64,000 nucleotides of DNA from NCBI GenBank assembly GCA_023412275.1, contig JAEYNY010000021.1:22125-86124 (forward strand). Direction: 5' to 3'. Numbering within the stretch: the first letter of the stretch is position 1; the number at the start of each line of letters is the position of its first letter. The translations under genes and the position numbers were made by a program. Source of the DNA: Bacillota bacterium (lineage in GTDB: Bacteria > Bacillota > Clostridia > Acetivibrionales > DSM-1351). The notes beneath the pieces are model-generated. The model was given only the letters and a program-made list of their open reading frames with translations. It ran no database searches and was not told where the DNA came from. Of the stretch, positions 34,512-43,808 are shown one piece after another.

Positions 34512-35456
34512 ATGTCCAATCCGTCGAGTAGCACCACTTATGTTAAAAAAAATAAGCACCGAGATCGATTCAAACTGTTTTTCATGGCTTTACCTTTTTT
34601 GATTCTTTGTTTTACATTTTCCTACTTACCTTTATACGGATGGATTTATTCAATGTTTGATTATCGTCCTCCATTCAAGCTATATCAGTGTGATTTTGTA
34701 GGGCTTAAATGGATTACTTCAATAGTTACGAATCCTGCTTACAGAAATGCAATCGGAGATGTTCTTCGCAATACTTTTGCCATCAGCGGGCTAAACCTGT
34801 TAACCTCTGTTCTGCCTCTTGCCTTTGCTGTTTTTCTAAATGAGATCAAACGAGGCTGGTTTAAACGAACAGTACAAGTGTTAACTACTCTGCCAAACTT
34901 TATTAGTTGGGTACTTGTTTACTCTGTTGCCTATGTGTTCTTTTCAACCGGTGACGGTGTGGTAAACAAGATACTAATGAATATGCACCTTATTTCTTCA
35001 CCGATAAACTTTCTTGCAAGCGATAACCATACATGGCTTTCAATGACTTTATGGAGTTTATGGAAAACTCTTGGTTGGAGCGCCATTATGTACCTTGCCG
35101 CAATAGCAGGTATTGATCAGGAGCTTTATGAAGCAGCCAAGGTCGATGGAGCAGGACGCTTCCGCATGATGTGGAATATCACTATTCCTTCGCTGTTGCC
35201 AACCTTTTTTGTTCTTATGATGTTATCAGTTGCTAATTTTCTTAATAATGGCCTTGACCAGTATTACGTATTCCAGAATGCAATGAACAAAGCACATATT
35301 CAGGTTCTTGACCTCTATGTTTATAACATAGGTGTTGGCAGTATGAATTTCCCTCTTGCAACTGCTGTCAGTATGCTAAAGTCTATCGTCAGCATAGCAC
35401 TGCTGTTTACTGTTAACGGCGTATCTAAACTTCTGCGTGGCGAAACTATTGTCTGA
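34512..35456 (+). CDS. Sugar ABC transporter permease, CUT1 family (LplB/YteP-like)
   Basis: About 314 residues, six membrane helices. The EAA loop reads LYEAAKVDGAGRFRMMWNITIP. The N-terminal HRDRFKLFFMALPF and the length place it with LplB/YteP permeases of the oligosaccharide CUT1 group. GGAGGG 7 nt upstream selects ATG 34512. First gene of the plus-strand operon with a second permease and a binding protein; no ATPase gene is present, so a shared MsmK/MsiK-type ATPase encoded elsewhere is expected, as is usual for this group. Confidence 0.92.
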   Translation: MSNPSSSTTYVKKNKHRDRFKLFFMALPFLILCFTFSYLPLYGWIYSMFDYRPPFKLYQCDFVGLKWITSIVTNPAYRNAIGDVLRNTFAISGLNLLTSVLPLAFAVFLNEIKRGWFKRTVQVLTTLPNFISWVLVYSVAYVFFSTGDGVVNKILMNMHLISSPINFLASDNHTWLSMTLWSLWKTLGWSAIMYLAAIAGIDQELYEAAKVDGAGRFRMMWNITIPSLLPTFFVLMMLSVANFLNNGLDQYYVFQNAMNKAHIQVLDLYVYNIGVGSMNFPLATAVSMLKSIVSIALLFTVNGVSKLLRGETIV

Positions 35457-35482
35457 CAGGTTAAAAAAGGAGGAAAACAACC

Positions 35483-36406
35483 ATGTTACCCATAATAAAA
35501 AAGAAAGAACATTACACTTTTGGAGACATTGTGTTTTATATAATTATATATCTGGTATTTGGAGTTTTAACTATCGCTTGTATATATCCTTTTTACTTTT
35601 TGATTATAAACACCCTTACAGCTAATGAAATCAGCTCAAAGATGGCAGTCTTAATGCTTCCTCAAAAAATTCATTTTGATAACTACGTGAAAATTCTGAA
35701 GCTAAACGGACTTACAGATGCTTTGTTTGTATCAGTAGCTCGTACAATAATCGGTGCCGCACTAACAGTTTTTGCCTCAGCCTTTTTGGGATACCTTTTC
35801 ACGAAAAAAGAAATGTGGGGCCGCAAATTCTGGTATCGTTTTGTTATTGTTACAATGTACTTTAATGCGGGACTGATTCCTTGGTTTATAACAATGCTTA
35901 ACCTTGGCCTTCGTAATAATTTTCTTGCGTATATTCTGCCGGCTATTGTAGCGCCCTTTAATGTTATCCTTGTAAAAACTTATATAGAGAATACCCCACA
36001 AGCTCTTCAAGAAGCGGCACAGATAGATGGCGCAGGATACTTTACCATATTTCTTAAAGTTGTATGGCCTCTCTGTGTTCCCATTCTTGCAACGGTTGCC
36101 ATTTTTGCAGCAGTGGGCCAGTGGAATTCTTTTACTGACACCCTGCTGTTGATGACAGATAGCCATCTGTATACCCTGCAGTTTATACTGTATCGTTATC
36201 TCAATCAGGCAAGCTCTCTGGCAAGTATCATGAGAAACAGCGGTGCTGGAATTGGTCAATCGGTATCAAATCTTGCAGGCTCTCAAACGGCACAGTCGGT
36301 TAGAATGACTGTTTCAGTTGTGGTTATACTTCCGATTTTGTTTGTATATCCCTTTTTCCAGAGATATTTCGTGGGCGGTATAATTATAGGTGCCGTTAAA
36401 GGTTAA
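35483..36406 (+). CDS. Sugar ABC transporter permease, CUT1 family (YtcP/LplC-like)
   Basis: 307 residues, six membrane helices, with the EAA loop LQEAAQIDGAGYFTIFLKVV. The C-terminal FVGGIIIGAVKG ending is typical of the LplC/YtcP partner permease. GGAGG lies 8 nt before the ATG and the gap from the first permease is 26 bp. It forms the membrane pore with that permease. Confidence 0.93.
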   Translation: MLPIIKKKEHYTFGDIVFYIIIYLVFGVLTIACIYPFYFLIINTLTANEISSKMAVLMLPQKIHFDNYVKILKLNGLTDALFVSVARTIIGAALTVFASAFLGYLFTKKEMWGRKFWYRFVIVTMYFNAGLIPWFITMLNLGLRNNFLAYILPAIVAPFNVILVKTYIENTPQALQEAAQIDGAGYFTIFLKVVWPLCVPILATVAIFAAVGQWNSFTDTLLLMTDSHLYTLQFILYRYLNQASSLASIMRNSGAGIGQSVSNLAGSQTAQSVRMTVSVVVILPILFVYPFFQRYFVGGIIIGAVKG

Positions 36407-36500
36407 TTCTTATATAGTTTATACGTGCCATACGCAGCAGTGTAACGGCACATAAAGAAACTCTGCTTTACTAATACAATAATTTAATGGAGGTTTATGT

Positions 36501-38273
36501 ATGAAAAAGTGGCTTATTAAATCCCTAACCGCTGCCATTATCCTCGGTGTTACCGTAAGTATGGCGGCCTGTACTAAACCGGGCGGCGACAGCAATTCCT
36601 CATCCGGTTCTAGCAGTTCCGCATCCGGTTCCGACAACAATCCTTATAAGGATACGGTGACACTTGATGTCTATACTTTGACAGGCAATTTCCAAGGTGA
36701 ACAGATTGGATGGTTTGGAAAGGTAATCAAAGACAAATTTAATCTAAAGCTAAACATTATTTCAGCTCAGACAGATGGAAATGCAGACCAGTCTTTTCAG
36801 ACACGTTCTGCTTCCGGTGACCTTGGTGATATTGTGGTATACGGTGCCATGGATACCAAATTCACTGATTCACTTAAAGCCGGGCTTCTGATGAAACTGT
36901 CGGATAACGATTTGCTGGCAAAGCACGGTGACAACATTGTAAAGAATTTTTCAGGTGCCCTTAAGCGTATTTCCGATAAATATGGTGATTATGCAATCCC
37001 TAATAATGTTTCTACCGAGTCTCCTAATACTCCTTCCGAGGACTCTGATCTTACATTTGGTGTATACACCCGTTATGATTACTATCAGGAAATCGGCTCT
37101 CCTAAGCTTAATAACTTCGATGATGTATATCCCATGTTAAAAGCAATGGCACAAAAGCACCCTACCAACTCAAATGGCCAGAAGCAGTATGCTTTTTCAC
37201 TGTTTAAGGATTGGGACGGCTGCATGATGATGTTCGGAAAAATGATTGCAGAGCTTTACGGATATGAGGAAGCTCCCTTTGGTGGTTTCCTTCTGACAAA
37301 TAATATGGCTACAGAGTATCAGAGCATAATTGACCCTAACGGTTACTATGTAAAAGCTCTGAAAGTTTACAATCAGGCATACCGTGATGGTCTTTTGGAC
37401 CCAGACTCAATTAATCAGACCTGGGATGATATTACCAAAAAGTACTCCAACGGTCAGGTTCTGTACTCACAGTTTAGCTGGCTTGGCCCAAACAATTTCA
37501 ACAATGCTGATAACATATCCAAAGGTGCAGGGTTTGCCCTTGTTCCTATAGCAGATGAGAAAATCTGGTCAAATGGATTTACTCCAAACGGCAGTACTTA
37601 TGTTGTAGCACTAGGCAAATCCTGTAAGAATCCTGAACGTGCCATGGACTTCCTGAACTGGTACTACTCTCCTGAGGGAACAATGACAATTAAGAATGGC
37701 CCTGAAGGCCTTGCATGGAAAATAGACAATGGCAAGCCAACATTGACAGACTTTGGTAAAAAATGTATGCCATCAATTGCAGTAGAAGTGTCTAGTGAGT
37801 TTGGCGGTAGCGATTGGCAGACAGGAGAGTGTAAAGTCGGCTTTGATGGCTTGGCAGCAAACTCAATTAATCCTAATACCAAAGAGCCATACTATTACAA
37901 ACTTTGGTCGTCAACCCTATTATCCAACACAAGTACCCTGCAAAAAAATTGGAGTGCAGCCATGGACGGTGCTCTGTCCACAAAAGACTGGCTTGTTAAG
38001 AACAACCAGATTTCGGTTTCTCCCGGTACAGATTATGTTGCTCCTACCCTTCCATCTGACATTCAGTCAACTCAGGACGTAGTCAAAATGGATATTCGTG
38101 ACTATTCCTGGAAAATGGTATATGCAAAGAGTGACAGTGAGTTTAATTCCCTTCTGAAGCAAATGACTGATAAGGTCAAGGGCGAAGGTTTTGATACCGT
38201 TGTAGAATGGGATAAACAGCAGTTATCTGAGCTTGCTGCGGTTAGAAAGCAGGCAGCAGACAGCGGCAAATAA
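36501..38273 (+). CDS. Sugar ABC transporter substrate-binding lipoprotein (LplA-like)
   Basis: 590 residues. A lipoprotein signal ends in VSMAACTKPG, followed by a Ser/Gly-rich linker and a large type I binding protein of the size seen for oligosaccharide binders. GGAGG lies 7 nt before the ATG. The fold regions include FTPNGSTYVVALGKSCKNPE and MDFLNWYYSPEG. It is expected to hand xyloglucan oligosaccharides to the two upstream-encoded permeases. A terminator hairpin follows 37 bp after the stop, which should make this the most abundant product of the operon. Confidence 0.9.
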   Translation: MKKWLIKSLTAAIILGVTVSMAACTKPGGDSNSSSGSSSSASGSDNNPYKDTVTLDVYTLTGNFQGEQIGWFGKVIKDKFNLKLNIISAQTDGNADQSFQTRSASGDLGDIVVYGAMDTKFTDSLKAGLLMKLSDNDLLAKHGDNIVKNFSGALKRISDKYGDYAIPNNVSTESPNTPSEDSDLTFGVYTRYDYYQEIGSPKLNNFDDVYPMLKAMAQKHPTNSNGQKQYAFSLFKDWDGCMMMFGKMIAELYGYEEAPFGGFLLTNNMATEYQSIIDPNGYYVKALKVYNQAYRDGLLDPDSINQTWDDITKKYSNGQVLYSQFSWLGPNNFNNADNISKGAGFALVPIADEKIWSNGFTPNGSTYVVALGKSCKNPERAMDFLNWYYSPEGTMTIKNGPEGLAWKIDNGKPTLTDFGKKCMPSIAVEVSSEFGGSDWQTGECKVGFDGLAANSINPNTKEPYYYKLWSSTLLSNTSTLQKNWSAAMDGALSTKDWLVKNNQISVSPGTDYVAPTLPSDIQSTQDVVKMDIRDYSWKMVYAKSDSEFNSLLKQMTDKVKGEGFDTVVEWDKQQLSELAAVRKQAADSGK

Positions 38274-38310
38274 ATTTGAAAAACTGTACATTTTTATAGT
38301 CCTCTCCTTG

Positions 38311-38361
38311 GGAAAAGGGTGCAGCCTTCGGTGATGCGGGGTAAGCACCCTTTTCCTTTTT
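38311..38361 (+). terminator. Partial terminator between binding protein and GH95 genes
   Basis: GGAAAAGGGTGC pairs perfectly over 12 bp with GCACCCTTTTCC (38345-38356) and is followed by TTTTT. Its 22-nt loop is long. It probably reduces read-through into the GH95 gene. Confidence 0.75.
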
Positions 38362-38402
38362 ACAGGACCTATATATTTTATTATTTTTTAGGAGGGAATC
38401 TA

Positions 38403-40730
38403 TTGGACTATATGTTATGGTACAAATCCCCTTCCCGCATTTGGGAAGAGGCTCTGCCTGTTGGTAACGGTGCTCTTGGTGGAATGGTTCATGGCGGTAT
38501 TTGTCAGGAGTGTATTGATTTAAATGATGATACTCTGTGGTCCGGATTACCCGGGCAGCATATTAATAAGAACACACTGCCTTTATTGCCTAAAGTACGG
38601 TGTCTCGTGGATGAAGACAAAAATTATGAGGCACAGAAGCTTATAGAAGAAAATATACTAACGGGTTACTCACAGTCATATCTACCTCTCGGCAGGTTGT
38701 TACTGACCTGTGAACTGTCAGGGGATATCAATGACTACCGCCGTTCGCTCTCCCTTAATACAGCCATATGTGAGACCCACTTTACCTGTGGAGGTGTTAA
38801 TTATTGCCGTGAGGTTATATGTTCTTATCCCGATGGCGTAATGGCGGTTCACATGACTGCAGATAAGTCCGGTTCATTAACATTTACTGCAACACTTGAT
38901 TCACAACTCCGTTATCAGGTCAATAAAAAGGACAGTATCTTAATAATCACCGGCGACTGTCCTTCCAACATGATTCCGGATTACGTTGACGCAGATCAGC
39001 ATATAATTTACGACAATGAAGAATACAGCCGCAGTATCCACTTTGCAGTAGGTCTGAGGGCAAATATAAAGGGTGGCTCCGTGATTGTTGACGAAGAAAG
39101 GATTTCAGTCACTGATGCGGATGAAGTTTTACTGATACTCGCTTCGGCTACAAATTTTGAGGGATTTGATAAAATGCCCGGCAGTTCAGGAATTGACCCT
39201 TTAACCAGATGTACGAGAATATTGGATACCGCAGCATTATACAGTTGGAATGAACTTTTGGCCCGTCATAAAGCTGACCACGCTGATCTATTTGAACGTG
39301 TATGTCTTGACCTTGGGACACATTCACCACTGCCCACAGACGAAAGACTGGCTGCATATGCCAAAGGACAGTATGATCCTTCACTTGACTCACTGATGTT
39401 TGCATATGGCAGATATCTGCTTATAGCCTGCTCTCGTCCCGGTACACAGGCGGCTAATCTTCAAGGTATTTGGAACAAGGAGCTGACAGCACCATGGTCC
39501 TCCAATTACACTACCAATATCAACACTGAGATGAATTATTGGCCTGCTGAGACTGCTAACCTTTCAGAATGTCATCTGCCGCTGTTTGACCTGCTAAAAG
39601 ACGATTCAAAGGCAGGTTCTGAGATATCACGTAAGCATTACGGCTGCAAGGGTTTGGTGTTACATCATAACACGGATTTATGGAGAATGGCCTCTAGCGT
39701 GTCTGGTCAGGCAAGGTGGGGATTCTGGCCTATGGGTGGTGCATGGCTCTCTCTCCATATATTGGAACATTACAGATTCACCTGTGATATAGAATTTTTG
39801 CAAAATCACTATTATATTATGCGAGAAGCGGTTTTGTTTTTGCTTGATTATATGATTCCGGATGATAATGAGCATTTTGTAACCAACCCGTCTACTTCAC
39901 CTGAAAATGCCTTTATAGATTCAGAAGGTCGAATATGTTCAATCACAAAAGGTTCAACTATGGACTTGGCTATTATCAGAGAGCTTTTCAAAGGCTGTAT
40001 TGAAGCACAGTCAATTCTTAAAGTTGATTTAGACCTCTCCGGTCTACTTGCCCAAAGGCTTTGCAAGCTGCCTCCATTTAAAACAGGCAGTAACGGACAG
40101 TTGCTGGAGTGGCTTGAAGAATATGTTGAAGAAGAACCGGGGCATCGGCATATGTCACATCTTTTCGGACTTTATCCCGGCAGTGTTATAAGTCCATTGC
40201 ACACACCCAAACTTGCTGAAGCCTGCCGTAAATCTCTGGAACAGCGACTTGCAAACGGAGGCGGTCACACAGGCTGGAGCTGTGCTTGGCTTATATGTCT
40301 TTTCGCCAGGCTTGGTGAAGGGGACAATGCCTACCATTTTGTTAATCAGCTTTTAAGCCGTTCCGTTTATCCAAACCTTTTTGATGCTCACCCTCCATTT
40401 CAAATAGACGGTAATTTTGGCTTCACAACAGGTATTATTGAAATGCTCTTACAGAGCCATGAAGGAGAACTGTACCTGCTGCCTGCATTACCCAGCAACT
40501 GGGAAGCCGGCAGTGTAACGGGATTAAAAGCCAGAGGAAACTACACTGTAGATATTTCATGGAAGAACCATCAACTTATCCATGCAAGGATAACGTCAGG
40601 ACAAAAAGGAATCTGCCGTATTAGGATTAATGAATCCTTTACGGCAGACAAATATTTTGAACGAGTAGGAAACTCTGTTTTAGTTAAATTACATGAAAAT
40701 GAAAGTGTCAATTTTGACTTATCTGTCTAA
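38403..40730 (+). CDS. Glycoside hydrolase family 95 (alpha-L-fucosidase / alpha-L-galactosidase)
   Basis: About 775 residues, no signal peptide. The GH95 opening WYKSPSRIWEEALPVGNG and the catalytic-centre stretch NYTTNINTEMNYWPAE are clear, as is GWSCAWLICLFARLG. AGGAGGG is 6 nt before TTG 38403. The frame continues upstream to 38319, but that stretch is the terminator hairpin, so the TTG start is preferred. In the locus it should remove the terminal L-fucose (or L-galactose) from the galactosyl side chain before GH42 acts. Its last bases overlap the 3' end of the convergent YdcF gene by 12 bp. Confidence 0.92.
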   Translation: MDYMLWYKSPSRIWEEALPVGNGALGGMVHGGICQECIDLNDDTLWSGLPGQHINKNTLPLLPKVRCLVDEDKNYEAQKLIEENILTGYSQSYLPLGRLLLTCELSGDINDYRRSLSLNTAICETHFTCGGVNYCREVICSYPDGVMAVHMTADKSGSLTFTATLDSQLRYQVNKKDSILIITGDCPSNMIPDYVDADQHIIYDNEEYSRSIHFAVGLRANIKGGSVIVDEERISVTDADEVLLILASATNFEGFDKMPGSSGIDPLTRCTRILDTAALYSWNELLARHKADHADLFERVCLDLGTHSPLPTDERLAAYAKGQYDPSLDSLMFAYGRYLLIACSRPGTQAANLQGIWNKELTAPWSSNYTTNINTEMNYWPAETANLSECHLPLFDLLKDDSKAGSEISRKHYGCKGLVLHHNTDLWRMASSVSGQARWGFWPMGGAWLSLHILEHYRFTCDIEFLQNHYYIMREAVLFLLDYMIPDDNEHFVTNPSTSPENAFIDSEGRICSITKGSTMDLAIIRELFKGCIEAQSILKVDLDLSGLLAQRLCKLPPFKTGSNGQLLEWLEEYVEEEPGHRHMSHLFGLYPGSVISPLHTPKLAEACRKSLEQRLANGGGHTGWSCAWLICLFARLGEGDNAYHFVNQLLSRSVYPNLFDAHPPFQIDGNFGFTTGIIEMLLQSHEGELYLLPALPSNWEAGSVTGLKARGNYTVDISWKNHQLIHARITSGQKGICRIRINESFTADKYFERVGNSVLVKLHENESVNFDLSV

Positions 40731-41489
40731 AATAAGAGACTTAAATAAAGCAAAGTACTCTCTTAGACAAACATTGGGGTATATGTACCATGGAGTGCCG
40801 GAACTTATTCCATATGGTTTTAGTCCGGCTCTTTTTGCAAGTATTTTTGCTCTGAACATATGAAAATCGTTAGTTACGATCATAACCTTGGAAAGAGGCT
40901 TGCCAATTGTATTTTCATATATTTTTTTAGAATACAACATGTTTTCATATGTACTGGTAGAACGTTCTTCTTTTAAAATGACATTTTCGGGTATATTATG
41001 CTTAACAAGATACCTTTTCATTGCTTCGGCTTCCGTTATGGGTTCTCCAATACCCTGTCCTCCTGATACTATTATTTTTACATCAGGATTAAGTTTGTAA
41101 TAATCCAAGGTATAATCAAGTCGCTTCTTCAAAACCAGCGTCGGCGTTTCACCTTTGAGACCCGCCCCCAATACTATTACGCTGTCTACCTTCTGTTCCT
41201 TATCTGACATGGCAGAAGTTATTATGACAGATGTTATTATAATAAAAGAAACCAACCATATAAGGAAAAGTCCCGTAAATACTTTCATAAGCTTACTGTA
41301 AAAGTTTTGCCTATGTCTGTATAATTCCGTTTTTTTGAAAAATGCCCATATTATTACACAAGCACCTCCAATAGCCGGAAGCAAAATTCCCATGTCCATA
41401 CCGCCGCTTCTTTTTGCAATAATTATAGTGTCCATTATCCCTGCGACAGCCAATATGTACAAAAACATCTTAAAATATTTATTTTTCAT
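40719..41489 (-). CDS. YdcF/SanA-like DUF218 membrane protein
   Basis: 256 residues. Three N-terminal membrane helices precede a DUF218 domain with VDSVIVLGAGL, IIVSGGQGIGEPITEAEAM and VTNDFHMFRA, the family's conserved blocks. DUF218 proteins such as SanA and ElyC act in envelope and lipid-carrier maintenance; the reaction is not known. The start is 2 bp after the GerMN-like gene, so it ends a four-gene envelope operon (signal peptidase, thioesterase, GerMN-like, this). Confidence 0.85.
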   Translation of the reverse strand: MKNKYFKMFLYILAVAGIMDTIIIAKRSGGMDMGILLPAIGGACVIIWAFFKKTELYRHRQNFYSKLMKVFTGLFLIWLVSFIIITSVIITSAMSDKEQKVDSVIVLGAGLKGETPTLVLKKRLDYTLDYYKLNPDVKIIVSGGQGIGEPITEAEAMKRYLVKHNIPENVILKEERSTSTYENMLYSKKIYENTIGKPLSKVMIVTNDFHMFRAKILAKRAGLKPYGISSGTPWYIYPNVCLREYFALFKSLILDR

Positions 41490-41491
41490 AA

Positions 41492-42136
41492 TTAAAATTC
41501 CAAAGTCTTTCCCGGATTATCTGACGGATTGAAAGTGTACTTTTTACCCTCCTCAGGTTTAATAAAAGTACCATTAAAGCTGAAATGATCTGACTCAATA
41601 CCTGTTTCTCCGTCCATAGTAACCTGCATTTGTTCAACTCCCGGAAGATTCAGTACTGTCATTGCAAGTATGTTGGTATGAGTTATACCTCCTGCACTAC
41701 CCGAATTAAACTTTTTTACAACCTCTTTGGGCAAATCAATAGTAATATTCTTTCCATTCAAAACAGCCTTGTTTATTTTTATGTCAGTAGTAGACAAAAC
41801 ATTGTTTATTGCAGCTGTTAAATCATTATCATACAATTTTTTATCAACTGTTATATTTCGTATTTCCTTTGGTTTGTCATAATCATCAGCATCATAATAA
41901 TAAAGTTTGAGTTCCATTGTCTCATTAGACGGAGTCGTTGGTGATACAATAGTTTGTGATGCTGAAGTTTGTGACACAGTAGTTTGTGATGCGGTTGTTG
42001 ATGAATTAGAAGGTGTACTTGAAGATTCAGATGGTTCCTTTGACTGACCCACAGCATATACAAGCATAATTACCAAAATTACTATAAAGCAAAAAAGAAT
42101 AGCAACAATAGCTTTTAGTTTCTTTGAATTATTCAT
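41492..42136 (-). CDS. Membrane-anchored GerMN-domain-like protein
   Basis: 214 residues. An N-terminal helix (AIVAILFCFIVILVIMLVYA) anchors the protein, then a Ser/Thr/Gln-rich linker (near 45-70, imperfect SQT repeats) leads to a C-terminal domain. KNITIDLPKEVVKKF and NLPGVEQMQVTMDGETG resemble the GerMN domain of sporulation/germination proteins. GGGGAGG lies 9 nt before the ATG. A role at the cell or spore surface is inferred from the domain only. Confidence 0.7.
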   Translation of the reverse strand: MNNSKKLKAIVAILFCFIVILVIMLVYAVGQSKEPSESSSTPSNSSTTASQTTVSQTSASQTIVSPTTPSNETMELKLYYYDADDYDKPKEIRNITVDKKLYDNDLTAAINNVLSTTDIKINKAVLNGKNITIDLPKEVVKKFNSGSAGGITHTNILAMTVLNLPGVEQMQVTMDGETGIESDHFSFNGTFIKPEEGKKYTFNPSDNPGKTLEF

Positions 42137-42188
42137 ATTAACGACCTCCCCGGATTAAAAAGTATTTACTGGTTATATTTGCGTTGTC

Positions 42189-42947
42189 TTATTGCACTTG
42201 AATGTATGCTTGAAAGTGAACCTTACCGTCCGTTTCGTTTATTCCTTCAATATACACTTTCTTGTTACTGCTGTCTATTTCCGAAGTATCCTTGTACAAG
42301 GAAATAGTATCTCCTGCAACCGCTTCATTTACATAATTTATCTGAATTGATTTGACATTATACTTTCCATGCTTATCTATGGAAAAACAGTCTAGTATAT
42401 AGTCGATATATTTTACATTATTTACGTGACCGTTAATATCAAGGTCACTAAAGCCTATATATTTTTTGTAAACTGAATGCAATTCGCCTGCCGGTTTCAG
42501 CTTTTCAAATTTTCTTTCTATTGCTCTTGATTCAATGAATTCCGGATGCTGTTGAGGAATCATTGAATCAATTTTAACCATCTGACGTTTTTGCAAATCC
42601 AGTATAACCCAGCTTGAAATTGCACTAACAAGAATATTGCCGTCCATATCCCTCACGATGAAATTTCTTTCTATCATCATTTTCTTAGGTGATACCGGCC
42701 ATGTCTCAATTGAAATATCTTCGTTAATACCGGGCATCCTGTTAATATCCAGCATCATTCGAATCATTACCCACGCCACACCATATTCGTTTTGTAATTT
42801 TCCTATGCCAAGGTTTGTACTCTCGGAATGGAGGCCTGCAATATTCTGAAAGTAGTTAAAAAGATAACTGAGTTTTAGTCTTTTAAAATAATCTGCATCG
42901 CCATAATCAACATGATAGTTCTTTTTGTATATCGAAAGCGAGTCCAT
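42189..42947 (-). CDS. Acyl-ACP thioesterase
   Basis: 252 residues, the length of bacterial FatA/FatB-like enzymes with two hot-dog halves. The first half has YHVDYGDADYFKRLKLSYLF; the catalytic Asn/His appear in DLDINGHVNNVKYIDYILD. It releases free fatty acid from acyl-ACP in the cytoplasm. It is 23 bp after the signal peptidase gene and 52 bp before the GerMN-like gene. Confidence 0.9.
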   Translation of the reverse strand: MDSLSIYKKNYHVDYGDADYFKRLKLSYLFNYFQNIAGLHSESTNLGIGKLQNEYGVAWVMIRMMLDINRMPGINEDISIETWPVSPKKMMIERNFIVRDMDGNILVSAISSWVILDLQKRQMVKIDSMIPQQHPEFIESRAIERKFEKLKPAGELHSVYKKYIGFSDLDINGHVNNVKYIDYILDCFSIDKHGKYNVKSIQINYVNEAVAGDTISLYKDTSEIDSSNKKVYIEGINETDGKVHFQAYIQVQ

Positions 42948-42970
42948 AAGTCCTCCAAGTTTTTTGTGTA

Positions 42971-43546
42971 TTAGCCAAGTTTGAATAAGTATTTGCCCAC
43001 AACATGGTCAAGGGGTACAGGGCCTATGATTCTGCTGTCCTTACTTTCATTTCTGTTGTCTCCCATAACAAAAACGGCATTATCGGGAACCTTTATTGTA
43101 TTTTCCGATTGATAAAGCATTGGCTCTCTTATGTATGGTTCTTCAAGGGCTATACCGTTACGGATAACTTTTCCATCCTTAAACTGTAATTCGTCTCCTG
43201 CCTTACCTATAACTCTCTTAACCCAGAATACCTGCTGAGTATTATTGGTAAACCTTGATACAAGTATATTGTATTTGAGAGGGTCTATAACGTTGTCCCA
43301 AAAGGTCCTTTTTCGGTCTACCCTGCTGTCAATTATAACAATGTCTCCGTATTTGGGTTTACCGTGGAATATATTCTGAGTCTTATTAATTATTATTTTT
43401 TCCTTATCATGCAAAGTATTATCCATTGAATGTCCGTCTACACTGGTTGGCTGAAATATAAAAATGATAACTATCAATGCCAAAACCACAGAACCCAGTA
43501 TTGTTCCCACCCAGCCTAGTAATTCTTTCAAAATTTTCATCTCCAA
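42971..43546 (-). CDS. lepB: Signal peptidase I
   Basis: 191 residues with one N-terminal helix (ILGSVVLALIVIIFIF). The catalytic Ser is in DGHSMDNTL and the general-base Lys in FWVKRVIGKAGD; the C-terminal box is VFVMGDNRNESKDSR. AGGGAG 5 nt upstream favours a TTG start at 43546. This is the SipS/LepB type that cleaves Sec signal peptides at the outer membrane face. It leads a four-gene operon. Confidence 0.94.
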   Translation of the reverse strand: MEMKILKELLGWVGTILGSVVLALIVIIFIFQPTSVDGHSMDNTLHDKEKIIINKTQNIFHGKPKYGDIVIIDSRVDRKRTFWDNVIDPLKYNILVSRFTNNTQQVFWVKRVIGKAGDELQFKDGKVIRNGIALEEPYIREPMLYQSENTIKVPDNAVFVMGDNRNESKDSRIIGPVPLDHVVGKYLFKLG

Positions 43547-43808
43547 AATATCTCCCTCGCTTGTTTTCTTTTGAGTTTTCGCCTCTAATTTACTAAATTT
43601 ACCTAATTATAATATATTTATGTAACATATTATAGACAAAATTTATTAACTTTTCCTTAATTATTTCAGTTTAGATAATTATACGATTTTAAAGATGTAT
43701 AAGTCTGAAACAGCAGTATTCCTTTGCATCCCCTAATTAACACAATTGCCTGGATCAGCATTTTTACAAGGAGATGCTATAAATCCAAGCAATTATTTAG
43801 GTGCGTTA

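Noticed and set aside
35777..36259. 160-codon minus-strand frame
   Set aside because: Fully antisense to the second sugar permease, with no ribosome site and no family resemblance.
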